A DNA stretch of 64,000 nucleotides, from positions 1-64,000 of the forward strand of contig JBAYIE010000006.1 in assembly GCA_041665785.1 (NCBI GenBank). The letters are read 5' to 3'. Position 1 is the first letter of the stretch; each line of letters starts with the position of its first letter. Positions 18,937 through 27,110 of this stretch are shown piece after piece. The notes below the pieces were generated by a model. That model saw only the letters and a list, made by a program, of their open reading frames with translations, did no database searches and had not been told where the DNA came from. The DNA is from JBAYIE01 sp041665785 (GTDB lineage Bacteria; Bacteroidota; Bacteroidia; UKL13-3). A program made the position numbers and the translations under genes.

Positions 18937-19184
18937 AATTCATTGCGGAAATAAATGTGATGCCTCAAAAAGCCCTGCTCGACCCTCAGGGAAAAACAGT
19001 AACCGGCAGCATGAAAAACCTCGGGCTAGACAATATTACCAACGTACGCATCGGAAAACATATTCAACTCGAAATTGATGCAGCAGATGAAAATCAGGCA
19101 CGTACCCAGGTGGATGAGGCTTGCAAAAAATTGCTGGCCAACCTGATTATGGAAACCTACGTGTTTACCTTACATCAATCATAA
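18933..19184 (+). CDS. purS: PurS subunit of phosphoribosylformylglycinamidine synthase
   Basis: An 83-residue protein beginning MKFIAEINVMPQKALLDPQG, followed by GLDNITNVRIGKHIQLEI and a helix ending NLIMETYVF, the full PurS pattern. PurS bridges PurL and PurQ in the fourth step of purine synthesis (FGAR to FGAM) when the synthase is split into three proteins. No purL or purQ is nearby; the gene is instead coupled to pssA. Length is normal (about 80-85). Confidence 0.9.
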   Translation: MKFIAEINVMPQKALLDPQGKTVTGSMKNLGLDNITNVRIGKHIQLEIDAADENQARTQVDEACKKLLANLIMETYVFTLHQS

Positions 19185-19190
19185 ACGGTC

Positions 19191-20459
19191 ATGAACAAAA
19201 CGCTTCAGTTGGTCCTTTGCCTTTGCTGGAACGTGATGTTGTATGGCCAGGATCCAGAGTATGCGCGTCGTGTGCTGAACGATCTGTGTTCGGAACAAAT
19301 GGCCGGACGCGGATATGTGAAGGACGGTGCGGTTAAAGCAGCTGAATACATAGCTGCCGAATACAAAAAATCGGGCTTGTTGGCCTTCGGTACTGATTAC
19401 TATCAATCCATTGGTTATCCCGTAATTACTTTCCCGAATGAAGTTTCCATGAAGGCTGATGAATTGGAACTGATACCGGGTGATGAATTTATTGTAGGAC
19501 CTGGATCTCCATCGTTAAACGGGGTTTTTAATACCGTATACGTAGATTCCGGTGTAATTGATAATCCGGTTTACTTTGCCGCTTTTCAAAAATCATCTTT
19601 TGCTATGTCGGTTATACTGATCGACATACCGGCAACTACCCAATTGAAATTTCCGGATCGCTTACAATCCATCAAAAAAAATCAGTACAAGGCAAGGGCT
19701 TTGATTTTTATGAATCAACCCAAGCTGACATGGGGAGTGGCTACTTCCTGGGATCCTTACCCGGCCTTGTTTGTGTTGAAAGGTGTGCTGAAAAATATTC
19801 CTCAAAAAATTACCCTCCATATTGTGCCTGAAATTCAATCGTATAACGGAAACAATGTGATCGGTTATCTGAAAGGCAGCAAATATCCCGATTCTTTTGT
19901 CGTGTTTTCTGCACATTACGATCATCTGGGGATGATGGGTCCCTGGGCCATTTTTCCCGGAGCCAACGACAATGCCAGCGGAGTGGCCATGATGCTCGAT
20001 CTGATGCATCATTTCAAAAGGAATCCTCCCGCATACTCAGTTTGCTTTATGGCTTTCACCGGTGAGGAAGCAGGATTATTTGGCTCCTATTATTATACAG
20101 AACATCCCTTATTTTCTTTGAGCAAAATTTCAGTCCTGATTAATCTGGATCTGATGGGAACCGGCGATAAAGGTATGACTGTAGTAAATGCAACTCTCTT
20201 TCCGGGCGATTTTCAGGATTTGCAATTAATAAATTTCGAAAACAATTATTTGCCAACGGTGCTATCACGCGGGAAAGCTCAAAACAGCGATCATTATTAC
20301 TTCTCCGAAAAAGGTGTTAAGGCCTTTTTCTTTTATCTTATGGGAGAATACCCGGCATACCACGATGTGTTTGACACGGCTGAAATTGTGACCTTCTCCC
20401 GCTATACAGGCGCCTTTAATCTGATCCGGGATTATGCCGCTTCGCGCATGAAATATTGA
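19191..20459 (+). CDS. Exported M28-family zinc aminopeptidase
   Basis: A 422-residue peptidase with a short signal peptide (cleavage near MLYGQ). The M28 metal site is visible: FSAHYDHLG (first His and bridging region), GANDNASGVAMML (Asp ligand), FTGEEAGLFGS (catalytic Glu and Glu ligand), NLDLMGTGDKG (Asp ligand), and a late His in YPAYHDVFDT. The family removes N-terminal residues from peptides, usually in the periplasm or outside. The gene follows purS by 6 bases, so pssA-purS-peptidase is probably one operon although the functions are unrelated. Confidence 0.88.
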   Translation: MNKTLQLVLCLCWNVMLYGQDPEYARRVLNDLCSEQMAGRGYVKDGAVKAAEYIAAEYKKSGLLAFGTDYYQSIGYPVITFPNEVSMKADELELIPGDEFIVGPGSPSLNGVFNTVYVDSGVIDNPVYFAAFQKSSFAMSVILIDIPATTQLKFPDRLQSIKKNQYKARALIFMNQPKLTWGVATSWDPYPALFVLKGVLKNIPQKITLHIVPEIQSYNGNNVIGYLKGSKYPDSFVVFSAHYDHLGMMGPWAIFPGANDNASGVAMMLDLMHHFKRNPPAYSVCFMAFTGEEAGLFGSYYYTEHPLFSLSKISVLINLDLMGTGDKGMTVVNATLFPGDFQDLQLINFENNYLPTVLSRGKAQNSDHYYFSEKGVKAFFFYLMGEYPAYHDVFDTAEIVTFSRYTGAFNLIRDYAASRMKY

Positions 20460-20542
20460 TATGCATTAGCTTTTCGATCTGACGGAATTCGGTTTTAATT
20501 GCTGAAAAAACTATATCTTTACCTTGTTCTGCAAGATCAGAA

Positions 20543-21826
20543 TTGAAAAGTCCATTGAAGTCTGTTCAAAAACATATCGTTTTATTGGTTTGCGTTTTGT
20601 GTTTAACCTTCACCATGCAGGCGCAAACAGATTATAGCAACTTATCGCCCGACGAACAATATTCTCTGGCGCGCAACAAAGCTATAAACGGAGATCATAA
20701 AGGTGCCCGAGAATTGTGCTATCTGATACTGCGGAAAATCCCGGATTATATTGATGTACAATTGTTGATGGGTCGGTTGTATGGTTGGGACAAACAATAC
20801 GACAGCGCACGCGTATATATACAGTCTGCATTACGAAGCCACGAAACATACCTGGATGCCCATCTGGCTGCAACGGATTTGGAATATTGGGACGAACAAT
20901 ATGAAAAGTCGGTTCAATATGCCAACCGGGGCTTGCAGATTTATCCGAATCAGAAAGACCTGCTTACCAAACGTGCTAAAGCTTTGATGGCACTCAAACG
21001 ATATGATGAAGCCATGTTTAGTCTTACTCAACTCGAATCTATTGATCCGGGTTGCCTCGAATGCCGCAATATGCGCAGGCTTGCTAAATCAAAAATGTAC
21101 AAATACATCGCCGGTGCTTATGTGGGCATGGATCGTTTTTCGGTGAATTTTAAACCCATGTATTATTCCAATCTGCAGCTGACAACCAAAACACCACTGG
21201 GTGGTCTCAACCTGCGTTTGAATCAAGCTTACCGCTTTAGTAAAAACGGATATCAACCCGAAATAGATTTCTATCCCGGTTTATGGAAATCGGCTTATGC
21301 GTATGTGAATTATGCATTCTCCGAATCTTCTTTATTTCCGAATCATCGTATTGGATTTGAAGTGTATCAAACTTTGCCGAATGCATTTGAAGTTTCCGGT
21401 GGGATTCGTTATCTGAATTTTAAAACCGAACCGGATGTTATGATTTATACAGGTTACCTGGGTTGGTATTTGCAGGATTATTGGTTTTCCGTCCGTGCTT
21501 TTTCAACACCTCTTTCCGGTGATTTATCAAACTCCATCAACCTGAGTGCCCGTAAGTATTTTGATCATGCTTTTAATTATTTAGGATTGACTCTAGGTGC
21601 CGGTTACTCGCCTGATCAACGCCGACTCCCGACCAACGATGGATTGAGCACTAACAATATTTATTATCTGCAATCTCAACGGTTAGAAATCAATTTCCAG
21701 CATATGTTTAACCAAACGTATATCTGGGGAATTGATGCTACTTATATGCATCAGGAATTAAGTTTAAGTACCGGAAGTTCGCTTTATATTCTTGGATTCA
21801 GTACCAATTTACGCATTCGCTTATGA
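20543..21826 (+). CDS. yaiO: YaiO-type outer-membrane protein: TPR domain plus beta-barrel
   Basis: A 427-residue outer-membrane protein. A signal peptide (…FTMQAQ) is followed by TPR-like helices (about residues 30-185; EQYSLARNKAINGDHKGA, KQYDSARVYIQSAL, KRYDEAMFSL) and a barrel of about 240 residues ending TNLRIRL. This is the YaiO layout, similar in plan to the TPR-barrel export proteins PgaA and BcsC. No ATG exists upstream of the signal peptide before an in-frame stop at 20495, so the start must be TTG at 20543 or 20555. It heads the five-gene unit ending with the glycosyltransferase and is likely its polymer exit or surface component. Confidence 0.8.
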   Translation: MKSPLKSVQKHIVLLVCVLCLTFTMQAQTDYSNLSPDEQYSLARNKAINGDHKGARELCYLILRKIPDYIDVQLLMGRLYGWDKQYDSARVYIQSALRSHETYLDAHLAATDLEYWDEQYEKSVQYANRGLQIYPNQKDLLTKRAKALMALKRYDEAMFSLTQLESIDPGCLECRNMRRLAKSKMYKYIAGAYVGMDRFSVNFKPMYYSNLQLTTKTPLGGLNLRLNQAYRFSKNGYQPEIDFYPGLWKSAYAYVNYAFSESSLFPNHRIGFEVYQTLPNAFEVSGGIRYLNFKTEPDVMIYTGYLGWYLQDYWFSVRAFSTPLSGDLSNSINLSARKYFDHAFNYLGLTLGAGYSPDQRRLPTNDGLSTNNIYYLQSQRLEINFQHMFNQTYIWGIDATYMHQELSLSTGSSLYILGFSTNLRIRL

Positions 21827-22203
21827 CCGGGAAGAAATATCAATATATCGACCTTACCTATATGTACGAAATTGCAGATGATGATCTTGCATTCGTTAGA
21901 GAAATGCTTGCTTCATTTATTGAAAAAATCCCCCCTCAATTTGAGCAATTACTAAATTCAGCTGTAGTTTCCGACTACAAGCAAACCTCTTTTCTGGCAC
22001 ATAAACTGAAAGCATCTTACCAGCTCATGGGAGTCAAACTGTTGGCTGATATGGCCTATCGGATTGAAGTTGACAGCGCAGAAAATCCCGAACCGGCTAT
22101 ACTTGAGCTGGTCCAATCCATGAAACCACTTGTAGATCTGGCTATCGGAGAATTACAAACAGAACTTGCCCTTATTCCCTTAAAACCTTCTTCCGACTTA
22201 TGA
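21823..22203 (+). CDS. HPt (histidine phosphotransfer) domain protein
   Basis: A 126-residue cytosolic protein that is a lone HPt domain. The phosphorylatable histidine lies in FLAHKLKASYQLMG (residue about 66), followed by the GVKLLADMAYRIE helix. HPt proteins pass a phosphoryl group between receiver domains in multistep phosphorelays. ATGA overlaps couple it to yaiO upstream and to the receiver gene downstream. No histidine kinase is in the window. Confidence 0.85.
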   Translation: MTGKKYQYIDLTYMYEIADDDLAFVREMLASFIEKIPPQFEQLLNSAVVSDYKQTSFLAHKLKASYQLMGVKLLADMAYRIEVDSAENPEPAILELVQSMKPLVDLAIGELQTELALIPLKPSSDL

Positions 22204-22559
22204 AAACTATTTTACTCATCGAAGACGAAGAGTTGATCCTTAGAGCACTTGAGTTCAGGCTGAAACGGGATGGTTACAATGTAATCAAAGCAGCCGATGG
22301 GCGAGAAGGATTGCACCAGATTGAAACCAACAACTTTGATTTACTGATAACTGATATGATGCTTCCATTCAACAATGGTCTGGAAGTGGTTGGCAAGGTC
22401 AAGAAAATTAAAGGAAAAGCCTTTCCGGTGATTGTACTTTCCAATGTAGGACTTGAAAATACAGTCCTCGAAGCTTTTAAAATGGGTGCCGACGATTATA
22501 TTACCAAACCGTTTAGTCCGGCTGAGTTATCCATTCGGGTTAAACGATTGTTAAACTAA
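22200..22559 (+). CDS. Single-domain response regulator (receiver only)
   Basis: A 119-residue receiver domain with no output domain. The acidic pocket is IEDEE (residue about 8), the phosphoacceptor Asp is in LLITDMMLPF (about 52), the switch residue in VIVLSNVG (Ser about 80) and the Lys in YITKPFSPAEL (about 102). It overlaps the HPt gene by ATGA. It probably works by protein contact, either as a phosphate sink or by docking on the HEAT-repeat protein or glycosyltransferase coded next. Confidence 0.92.
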   Translation: MKTILLIEDEELILRALEFRLKRDGYNVIKAADGREGLHQIETNNFDLLITDMMLPFNNGLEVVGKVKKIKGKAFPVIVLSNVGLENTVLEAFKMGADDYITKPFSPAELSIRVKRLLN

Positions 22560-22576
22560 AAAGGCCTTGCCTTACT

Positions 22577-23749
22577 ATGACTTTTCCCTTGTTGCAGCAT
22601 AAAGTACCGGATTTCTACGATTGCTTTCGGCTCATTCGCGAAACCCGTTTCGAACTTCCCGAATCGCTTGCCCAACCGGTTGTTTGGTTAAGTTTGTTAA
22701 TCATTGTGGTTTCAATCCTGACTAGTGTTGCCATTTTACTTTCTCTTTTTACCTATCGTTTTCGATCTCAATACTACCAGCAAAAACGTTCTGAACTTGA
22801 AAAAAGTTATCTCTTGTTACTCACCGGTATCATCTTTGAAGAAGAGGATGAAATGCATGCACAAAAAAAGAAAAAACTCATACGGCATTTTCAGGATGAA
22901 TACTTATATAAGTATTTCAACCGGCTCATACTTCGAAAACAATTGTTCACCCTTTTTAAAAACTTTTCCGGATCAGCTCACGACATTTTACGGAACTTGT
23001 ATTTTGAATTACAACTTGAGAAGGATGTATTGAAAAATCTGAATTCTTTTTTTTACAAACGTAAAATCCAGGCTATACGTGAACTCAGTCTGATGCAGGT
23101 GAAAGAATCAACGCCCCGCATACGAAAGCTGACCACTCATAAAAATTCACTCATTCGCAATGAAGCACAGCGGGCAATGCTGGATCTGGATAAGGAAAAT
23201 CCATTCGATTTTCTTACGGGCAATTCACAATATCTGTCAGACTGGGATCAAGTCAATCTGGAAATTACTTCCCTCAAAACCGAAGAACTTAATATCCCTT
23301 ATTTCGATACCTGGTTCAACGAAAAAAATCCGAGCATTGTGCAATTCTGCATCAAAATGTGTGTGCGCTATAATCAGTTTGATGCCCATCCCGGTCTGAT
23401 TCGTTTATTGCATTCCGATAATCCGAAAGTTACCTTGGAGGCAGCAAAAGCCTGTGGTGAACTGATGATACATGAATCGGCAAAAGCACTGATTCAATTG
23501 TATCCCCAGACAAACAGCGATATTCAAAAAGTTATTCTGAATAGCTTATCCAAAATAGGTGGAGCTGATGCGGTTGTTTTCCTCGAATCCTTATACTTCA
23601 ATGCACCCGACGATCAGGAGTCTTTCTCTGCTGCACTGGCGCTTAAAACTACCGGCCTTTACGGAGAAACTTTATTAGCCAAAGCATTAAAAGGAAACCA
23701 ACAACGTTCATCTTTAATTGCGCAGCACCTTTTAGATGAAAGACTTTGA
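22577..23749 (+). CDS. Membrane-anchored HEAT-repeat protein
   Basis: A 390-residue protein with one strong membrane segment at about residues 35-60 (WLSLLIIVVSILTSVAILL) and a long cytosolic part made of paired helices. HEAT/PBS-type repeats are clear from about 165 on (FYKRKIQAIRELSLMQVKES, RKLTTHKNSLIRNEAQRAML, GLIRLLHSDNPKVTLEAAKA, VILNSLSKIGGADAVVFLES). HEAT scaffolds bind other proteins. Its place between a receiver protein (17 bases upstream) and a glycosyltransferase (3 bases downstream) suggests it carries the signal to the synthase, but this is inference. Confidence 0.75.
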   Translation: MTFPLLQHKVPDFYDCFRLIRETRFELPESLAQPVVWLSLLIIVVSILTSVAILLSLFTYRFRSQYYQQKRSELEKSYLLLLTGIIFEEEDEMHAQKKKKLIRHFQDEYLYKYFNRLILRKQLFTLFKNFSGSAHDILRNLYFELQLEKDVLKNLNSFFYKRKIQAIRELSLMQVKESTPRIRKLTTHKNSLIRNEAQRAMLDLDKENPFDFLTGNSQYLSDWDQVNLEITSLKTEELNIPYFDTWFNEKNPSIVQFCIKMCVRYNQFDAHPGLIRLLHSDNPKVTLEAAKACGELMIHESAKALIQLYPQTNSDIQKVILNSLSKIGGADAVVFLESLYFNAPDDQESFSAALALKTTGLYGETLLAKALKGNQQRSSLIAQHLLDERL

Positions 23750-23752
23750 TAT

Positions 23753-25153
23753 ATGGTACAATATTTAAATACCTTCTTTCTGCTATATGGATTATTCATT
23801 ACCCTCTCCTATGTGGTGCTGGCATTTATATCGGCGGCCGGACTATATCAATACATCTGGGCCAATCGGTTTGTACATTACGAGAACCTTTTGTCGACCG
23901 AAAATGCTCCTTCCTTATCGTTGATTGCACCTGCCTACAACGAAGAAAAAACCATAGTCGAAAATATCCGTTCCCTGCTTTCACTACACTACAATAACCT
24001 CGAAATTATTATCGTGAACGATGGCAGCAAAGACCTGACCTTTCAAAAAGTGGTGGATGCTTATGAAATGACGAAAGTGCCTTTCTATATCCGGGAAGCT
24101 GTGCATTCCAAACCTATCCGGGGTATTTACAAATCTACTAACCCGGCCTACAGCAAACTGATTCTTGTAGACAAGGTGAATGGCGGCAAAGCGGATGCAC
24201 TCAATGCCGGCATTAATATTTCGTCATTTGATATCATTACCTGTATTGATGTAGATTGTATTCTGGAACAAGACGGTTTGCTTAAAATGGTAAAACCCTT
24301 TCTGGAATCACGCGAACAGGTTATTGCCGTAGGAGGAGTTATACGCATAGCAAACTCCTGCGAAATTGAAGACGGAAGATTGATTAAAACCCATATCCCC
24401 GAAGAAATGGTACCGCGTTTTCAGGTGATCGAATACCTGCGTGCCTTTTTGATGGGTCGCATGGGTTGGAGCCGTATGAATGCGCTGTTGCTCATCTCCG
24501 GTGCATTGGGCATGTTCGATAAACGCATAGCGATTGCAGTAGGTGGATACAATCACGATACGGTTGGTGAAGACATGGAACTCGTGGTACGTATGCGCCG
24601 TTATATGGCAGATAACAAAAAACCTTACCGGGTAGTGTATATTCCTGATCCACTCTGCTGGACCGAAGCTCCATCCGATTACAAAGTACTTGGTCGCCAA
24701 CGCAACCGGTGGATGCGTGGTACCATGGAAACTTTATGGACACACCGTAAAATGTTTATGAATCCACGCTATGGTATTTTAGGTTTTCTTAGCTTTCCTT
24801 ACTGGATGCTGTTTGAGTGGCTGGCTCCTCTCATTGAAGCGGTCGGATTACTGTACTTTTTAACCCTCATCCTTTTCGGATTCGATCAATGGTACCTGTT
24901 TATCATTTTATCCGGTACTGTTTATTTTGCATCCATAGCGATCTCATTTCTTGCGCTGCTGTTTGAAGAATTCACTTACCATCAATACCAGAGCAAACGC
25001 GAAACCTTATTGCTCATCCTCACAGCCATGATCGAACCCTTTGTCTTTCATCCGCGCTCCTCGTGGTGGGGCATCAAAGGCAATATCGATAAAATCAGAG
25101 GGCAAAAATCGTGGGGTGAAATGACGCGGGCAGGGTTTGCTAAAAAGAAATGA
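23753..25153 (+). CDS. Processive family 2 glycosyltransferase (exopolysaccharide synthase)
   Basis: A 466-residue inner-membrane enzyme of the BcsA/PgaC/NodC type. An N-terminal membrane segment (about 9-33) precedes the GT2 domain with AYNEEKTIVENIRSLL, NDGSKD, CIDVDCILEQ, the TVGEDMELVVRMRR acceptor Asp, and the processivity motif QRNRW. Three C-terminal membrane segments follow (about 355-420). Such enzymes polymerise a sugar from a UDP donor and push it through the membrane. No PilZ domain is visible. As the last gene of the yaiO-HPt-receiver-HEAT unit it probably makes the exported polymer; E. coli also pairs yaiO with a GT2 gene (yaiP). The sugar is not known. Confidence 0.88.
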   Translation: MVQYLNTFFLLYGLFITLSYVVLAFISAAGLYQYIWANRFVHYENLLSTENAPSLSLIAPAYNEEKTIVENIRSLLSLHYNNLEIIIVNDGSKDLTFQKVVDAYEMTKVPFYIREAVHSKPIRGIYKSTNPAYSKLILVDKVNGGKADALNAGINISSFDIITCIDVDCILEQDGLLKMVKPFLESREQVIAVGGVIRIANSCEIEDGRLIKTHIPEEMVPRFQVIEYLRAFLMGRMGWSRMNALLLISGALGMFDKRIAIAVGGYNHDTVGEDMELVVRMRRYMADNKKPYRVVYIPDPLCWTEAPSDYKVLGRQRNRWMRGTMETLWTHRKMFMNPRYGILGFLSFPYWMLFEWLAPLIEAVGLLYFLTLILFGFDQWYLFIILSGTVYFASIAISFLALLFEEFTYHQYQSKRETLLLILTAMIEPFVFHPRSSWWGIKGNIDKIRGQKSWGEMTRAGFAKKK

Positions 25154-25186
25154 AGAATTAAGAATTAAGAATGCATTGTCTCGCAA
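25154..25186 (-). repeat. Dispersed TTCATTC-tail repeat, reversed copy
   Basis: Immediately after the glycosyltransferase stop the plus strand reads GAAGAATTAAGAATTAAGA, then ATGCATTGTCTCGC. Its reverse complement, GCGAGACAATGCATTC followed by TTAATTCTTAATTC, matches the repeat family at 48.9, 51.9 and 62.4-62.9 kb. It forms the left, inverted partner of the tail at 25911-25968. Confidence 0.65.
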
Positions 25187-25516
25187 GAACTATAGACAAA
25201 TGCAAGGTCTCGTTATAACGCAATGGCGGTGTGAATAATGATGGTACTGGAAGCAAGCCCATCGAAATAAGCCACAAATTTTTATTCTGATCACCTGTTT
25301 TCTAATATAGGTTAATCAGGTAAATGAAGTTTAAATAACTTACTCTGACCTATATTAGGTCTGTCATATTATATGTTTAGGGAGAACAATACATTTCGTC
25401 CTGGCTAAACAGTGTGATCGTTTTGAGTCAAGGTATTTGAATAGGTTTATGTGATAACTGAATAAGGGTTCCGTGCTATTTATTCTGATTATGGCATTCT
25501 CATATTACTTTGTACT
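25187..25516. other. 330-base gap with palindromes upstream of the four-helix-bundle gene
   Basis: No coding sequence was found. AATATAGGT (25304-25312) is repeated in inverse as ACCTATATT (25348-25356), able to form a 9-bp stem, and GACCTA-TAT-TAGGTC (25347-25361) is itself a small palindrome. The long leader could be a structured RNA or regulatory region; there is no direct evidence for transcription. Confidence 0.35.
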
Positions 25517-25906
25517 ATGATTGAAAATGTAATTCTTAAAAAGACTTATTCATTTTCAATATGTTCAGTAAAATTCTGTTATGAAATGCAAAGAAGGGAA
25601 AAGGAATTTATTATTACCCGTCAACTTTTAAAGTCATCCACGAGCATCGGAGCAAATATGGAGGAAGCGCAAGGAGCTATTTCAGGAGCTGAATTCGTTT
25701 GTAAAACACAAATTTCTTTAAAGGAGGCTAAAGAAACACACTATTGGTTGCGAATACTTTCCGATTCTGAAATTGCGGATCCGGATTTAGTAAAGCCGAT
25801 GTTAAGGGAATGTGCAGAGATAATTGCAATTTTAACAGCCATTCTAAGAACAGCAAAAAGTAACCTGAAAAGCAATGATACAAAGGCAACTTTCAGAGAT
25901 CGCTAA
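25517..25906 (+). CDS. Four-helix-bundle protein (S23/IVP-like family)
   Basis: A 129-residue protein with the family signature QLLKSSTSIGANMEEAQGA and the later helix KTQISLKEAKETHYWLRIL. The family was first known from intervening sequences inside 23S rRNA genes and also includes the Avd accessory proteins of diversity-generating retroelements; the free-standing members common in Bacteroidota have no settled function. No reverse transcriptase or template repeat is near, so it is not an Avd here. The gene is enclosed by inverted copies of a dispersed repeat, which suggests it moves as a unit. Confidence 0.88.
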   Translation: MIENVILKKTYSFSICSVKFCYEMQRREKEFIITRQLLKSSTSIGANMEEAQGAISGAEFVCKTQISLKEAKETHYWLRILSDSEIADPDLVKPMLRECAEIIAILTAILRTAKSNLKSNDTKATFRDR

Positions 25907-25910
25907 CAAT

Positions 25911-25968
25911 TCCTTCATTCTTCATTCTTCATTTTTCATTTCTCATTCTTCATTCTTCATTTCTCACA
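25911..25968 (+). repeat. TTCATTC-tail repeat, direct copy
   Basis: A 58-base stretch made of TTCATTC and TTCATTT units follows the four-helix gene. It overlaps the stop codon (25957-25959) of the TauE/SafE-like gene on the other strand, which reads GAGAAATGA. It faces the reversed copy at 25154-25186. Confidence 0.65.
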
Positions 25969-26655
25969 ACATTCCTTCACCACATCATTCCCCGCGTTCA
26001 ACTCCGGACTGATATAAGGTATCCCCAAATTCAATCCGCGAAGGATGAACAATAAACCAATTGCCACAGCTAATACCGGAACAATTTTTTGAATACGCTG
26101 CCGAACGGTAAGGTTAATAAATTGTCCGGCAATGCTTACCCCATACATCATCGGAAAAGTTCCAAGTCCAAAGAAAGTCATGTAAAGTGCGCCTCCGGAA
26201 ATGCTTTGCGTAGCAACCGATCCGATCAGTCCAACATAAACAAATCCGCAAGGGAGCAACCCATTGAGCAATCCTATGAACAACAAGGCAAAATTATTCC
26301 CACTATGAAATAACCACTGAATTCCCTTTTGTGGAATGAGTCTGAACGGATTCCCGATTCGCTTTTCAATTGCACCTGACGCAAACACCACCATCACAAT
26401 AATAAGCACACCGGCAGTAATGCTCACACTTTGCTGCATTCCTGCAAGTTTGAGTCCAAATCCGGCCCAGCCCAGCAATAAGCCCAGTACACTATACGTA
26501 AAAATGCGTCCCACATTATAGATCATGCGACCCGTTAATTTTTGTCCCAAACTTTTCCCTGCATCAGGCAAAGCCAAAGCTATAGGACCGCACATACCGA
26601 TGCAATGAAAACTTCCGATCAACCCGGTTAAAAACGCCGTGATGAAAAGTTCCAT
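25957..26655 (-). CDS. TauE/SafE-like membrane protein of the cbb3 locus (CcoG/H neighbour)
   Basis: A 232-residue inner-membrane protein with six to seven hydrophobic segments. Two conserved motifs, GLIGSFHCIGMCGPIALALP and LLNGLLPCGFVYVGL, mark the TauE/SafE-DsbD-like branch (DUF, sulfite exporter domain 2) that in many bacteria sits beside ccoG/ccoH/ccoI and is thought to help copper or haem delivery to cbb3 oxidase. The ATG at 26655 lies one base after the ccoH stop; upstream in-frame codons are inside ccoH and are rejected. The C-terminal end ECCEK and its stop codon fall in a dispersed repeat, so the last residues may have been altered by its arrival. Confidence 0.82.
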   Translation of the reverse strand: MELFITAFLTGLIGSFHCIGMCGPIALALPDAGKSLGQKLTGRMIYNVGRIFTYSVLGLLLGWAGFGLKLAGMQQSVSITAGVLIIVMVVFASGAIEKRIGNPFRLIPQKGIQWLFHSGNNFALLFIGLLNGLLPCGFVYVGLIGSVATQSISGGALYMTFFGLGTFPMMYGVSIAGQFINLTVRQRIQKIVPVLAVAIGLLFILRGLNLGIPYISPELNAGNDVVKECCEK

Positions 26656-26656
26656 A

Positions 26657-27103
26657 TCAACGGGTAAAAGAATTTTCGATTCGGTGCGAACCACTCTGAT
26701 CCGACCACAGGAAAGTAGCTTTCCATATTCCCTTTTCGAGCTTTGAAACCGAATAATGCATTTTCTCACCAGTACTGATAAATACCTGATCAATAAAATC
26801 CAAAGATTTATCAGATGGTCTGTAAAAATGTATGCTAACAGGAATCATATTATACCCCGGAAGCAATGATTCAAGTTGGAGGGAAGCATCATCACCACCG
26901 TTATAGTCGATACGCAAAAGCTTATCTGCATTTTTACTTTCATCGATCTCTTTCTGATAAGCAATTCCTTTTTCGTAATAATCACTATCAACCAGTTGAA
27001 TATCCTGTCGCAACATAAAAGTGACCATGCTGATTATGAAGACCATGAAAATCACAGTAAAAATCATCAGGCGATAGCCCCAGTTTAGTTTGAATTTTTT
27101 CAT
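26657..27103 (-). CDS. ccoH: FixH/CcoH family cbb3 oxidase assembly protein
   Basis: A 148-residue protein with one N-terminal membrane helix (about 8-30, GYRLMIFTVIFMVFIISMV) and a periplasmic beta-rich domain, including SDYYEKGIAYQKEIDE, the conserved FixH stretch, and LEKGIWKATFLW. FixH/CcoH stabilises subunits of the cbb3 oxidase during assembly. It follows ccoG by 7 bases and precedes the TauE-like gene by 1. The ATG at 27103 is preferred to an upstream codon inside the ccoG overlap. Confidence 0.88.
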   Translation of the reverse strand: MKKFKLNWGYRLMIFTVIFMVFIISMVTFMLRQDIQLVDSDYYEKGIAYQKEIDESKNADKLLRIDYNGGDDASLQLESLLPGYNMIPVSIHFYRPSDKSLDFIDQVFISTGEKMHYSVSKLEKGIWKATFLWSDQSGSHRIENSFTR

Positions 27104-27110
27104 AAGTGTA

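Noticed and set aside
25517..25906. Diversity-generating retroelement (Avd-like gene)
   Set aside because: There is no reverse transcriptase, no template repeat and no variable C-type lectin gene nearby.
25911..25968. TTCATTC arrays as a CRISPR or VNTR
   Set aside because: Units are 7-8 bases with no spacers and recur as tails of a hairpin unit elsewhere, so a dispersed intergenic repeat is a better reading.
26656..26793. 46-codon N-terminal extension of the TauE/SafE-like protein
   Set aside because: It overlaps ccoH entirely; the conserved N-terminus MELFITAFLTGLIGSFHC begins at 26655.
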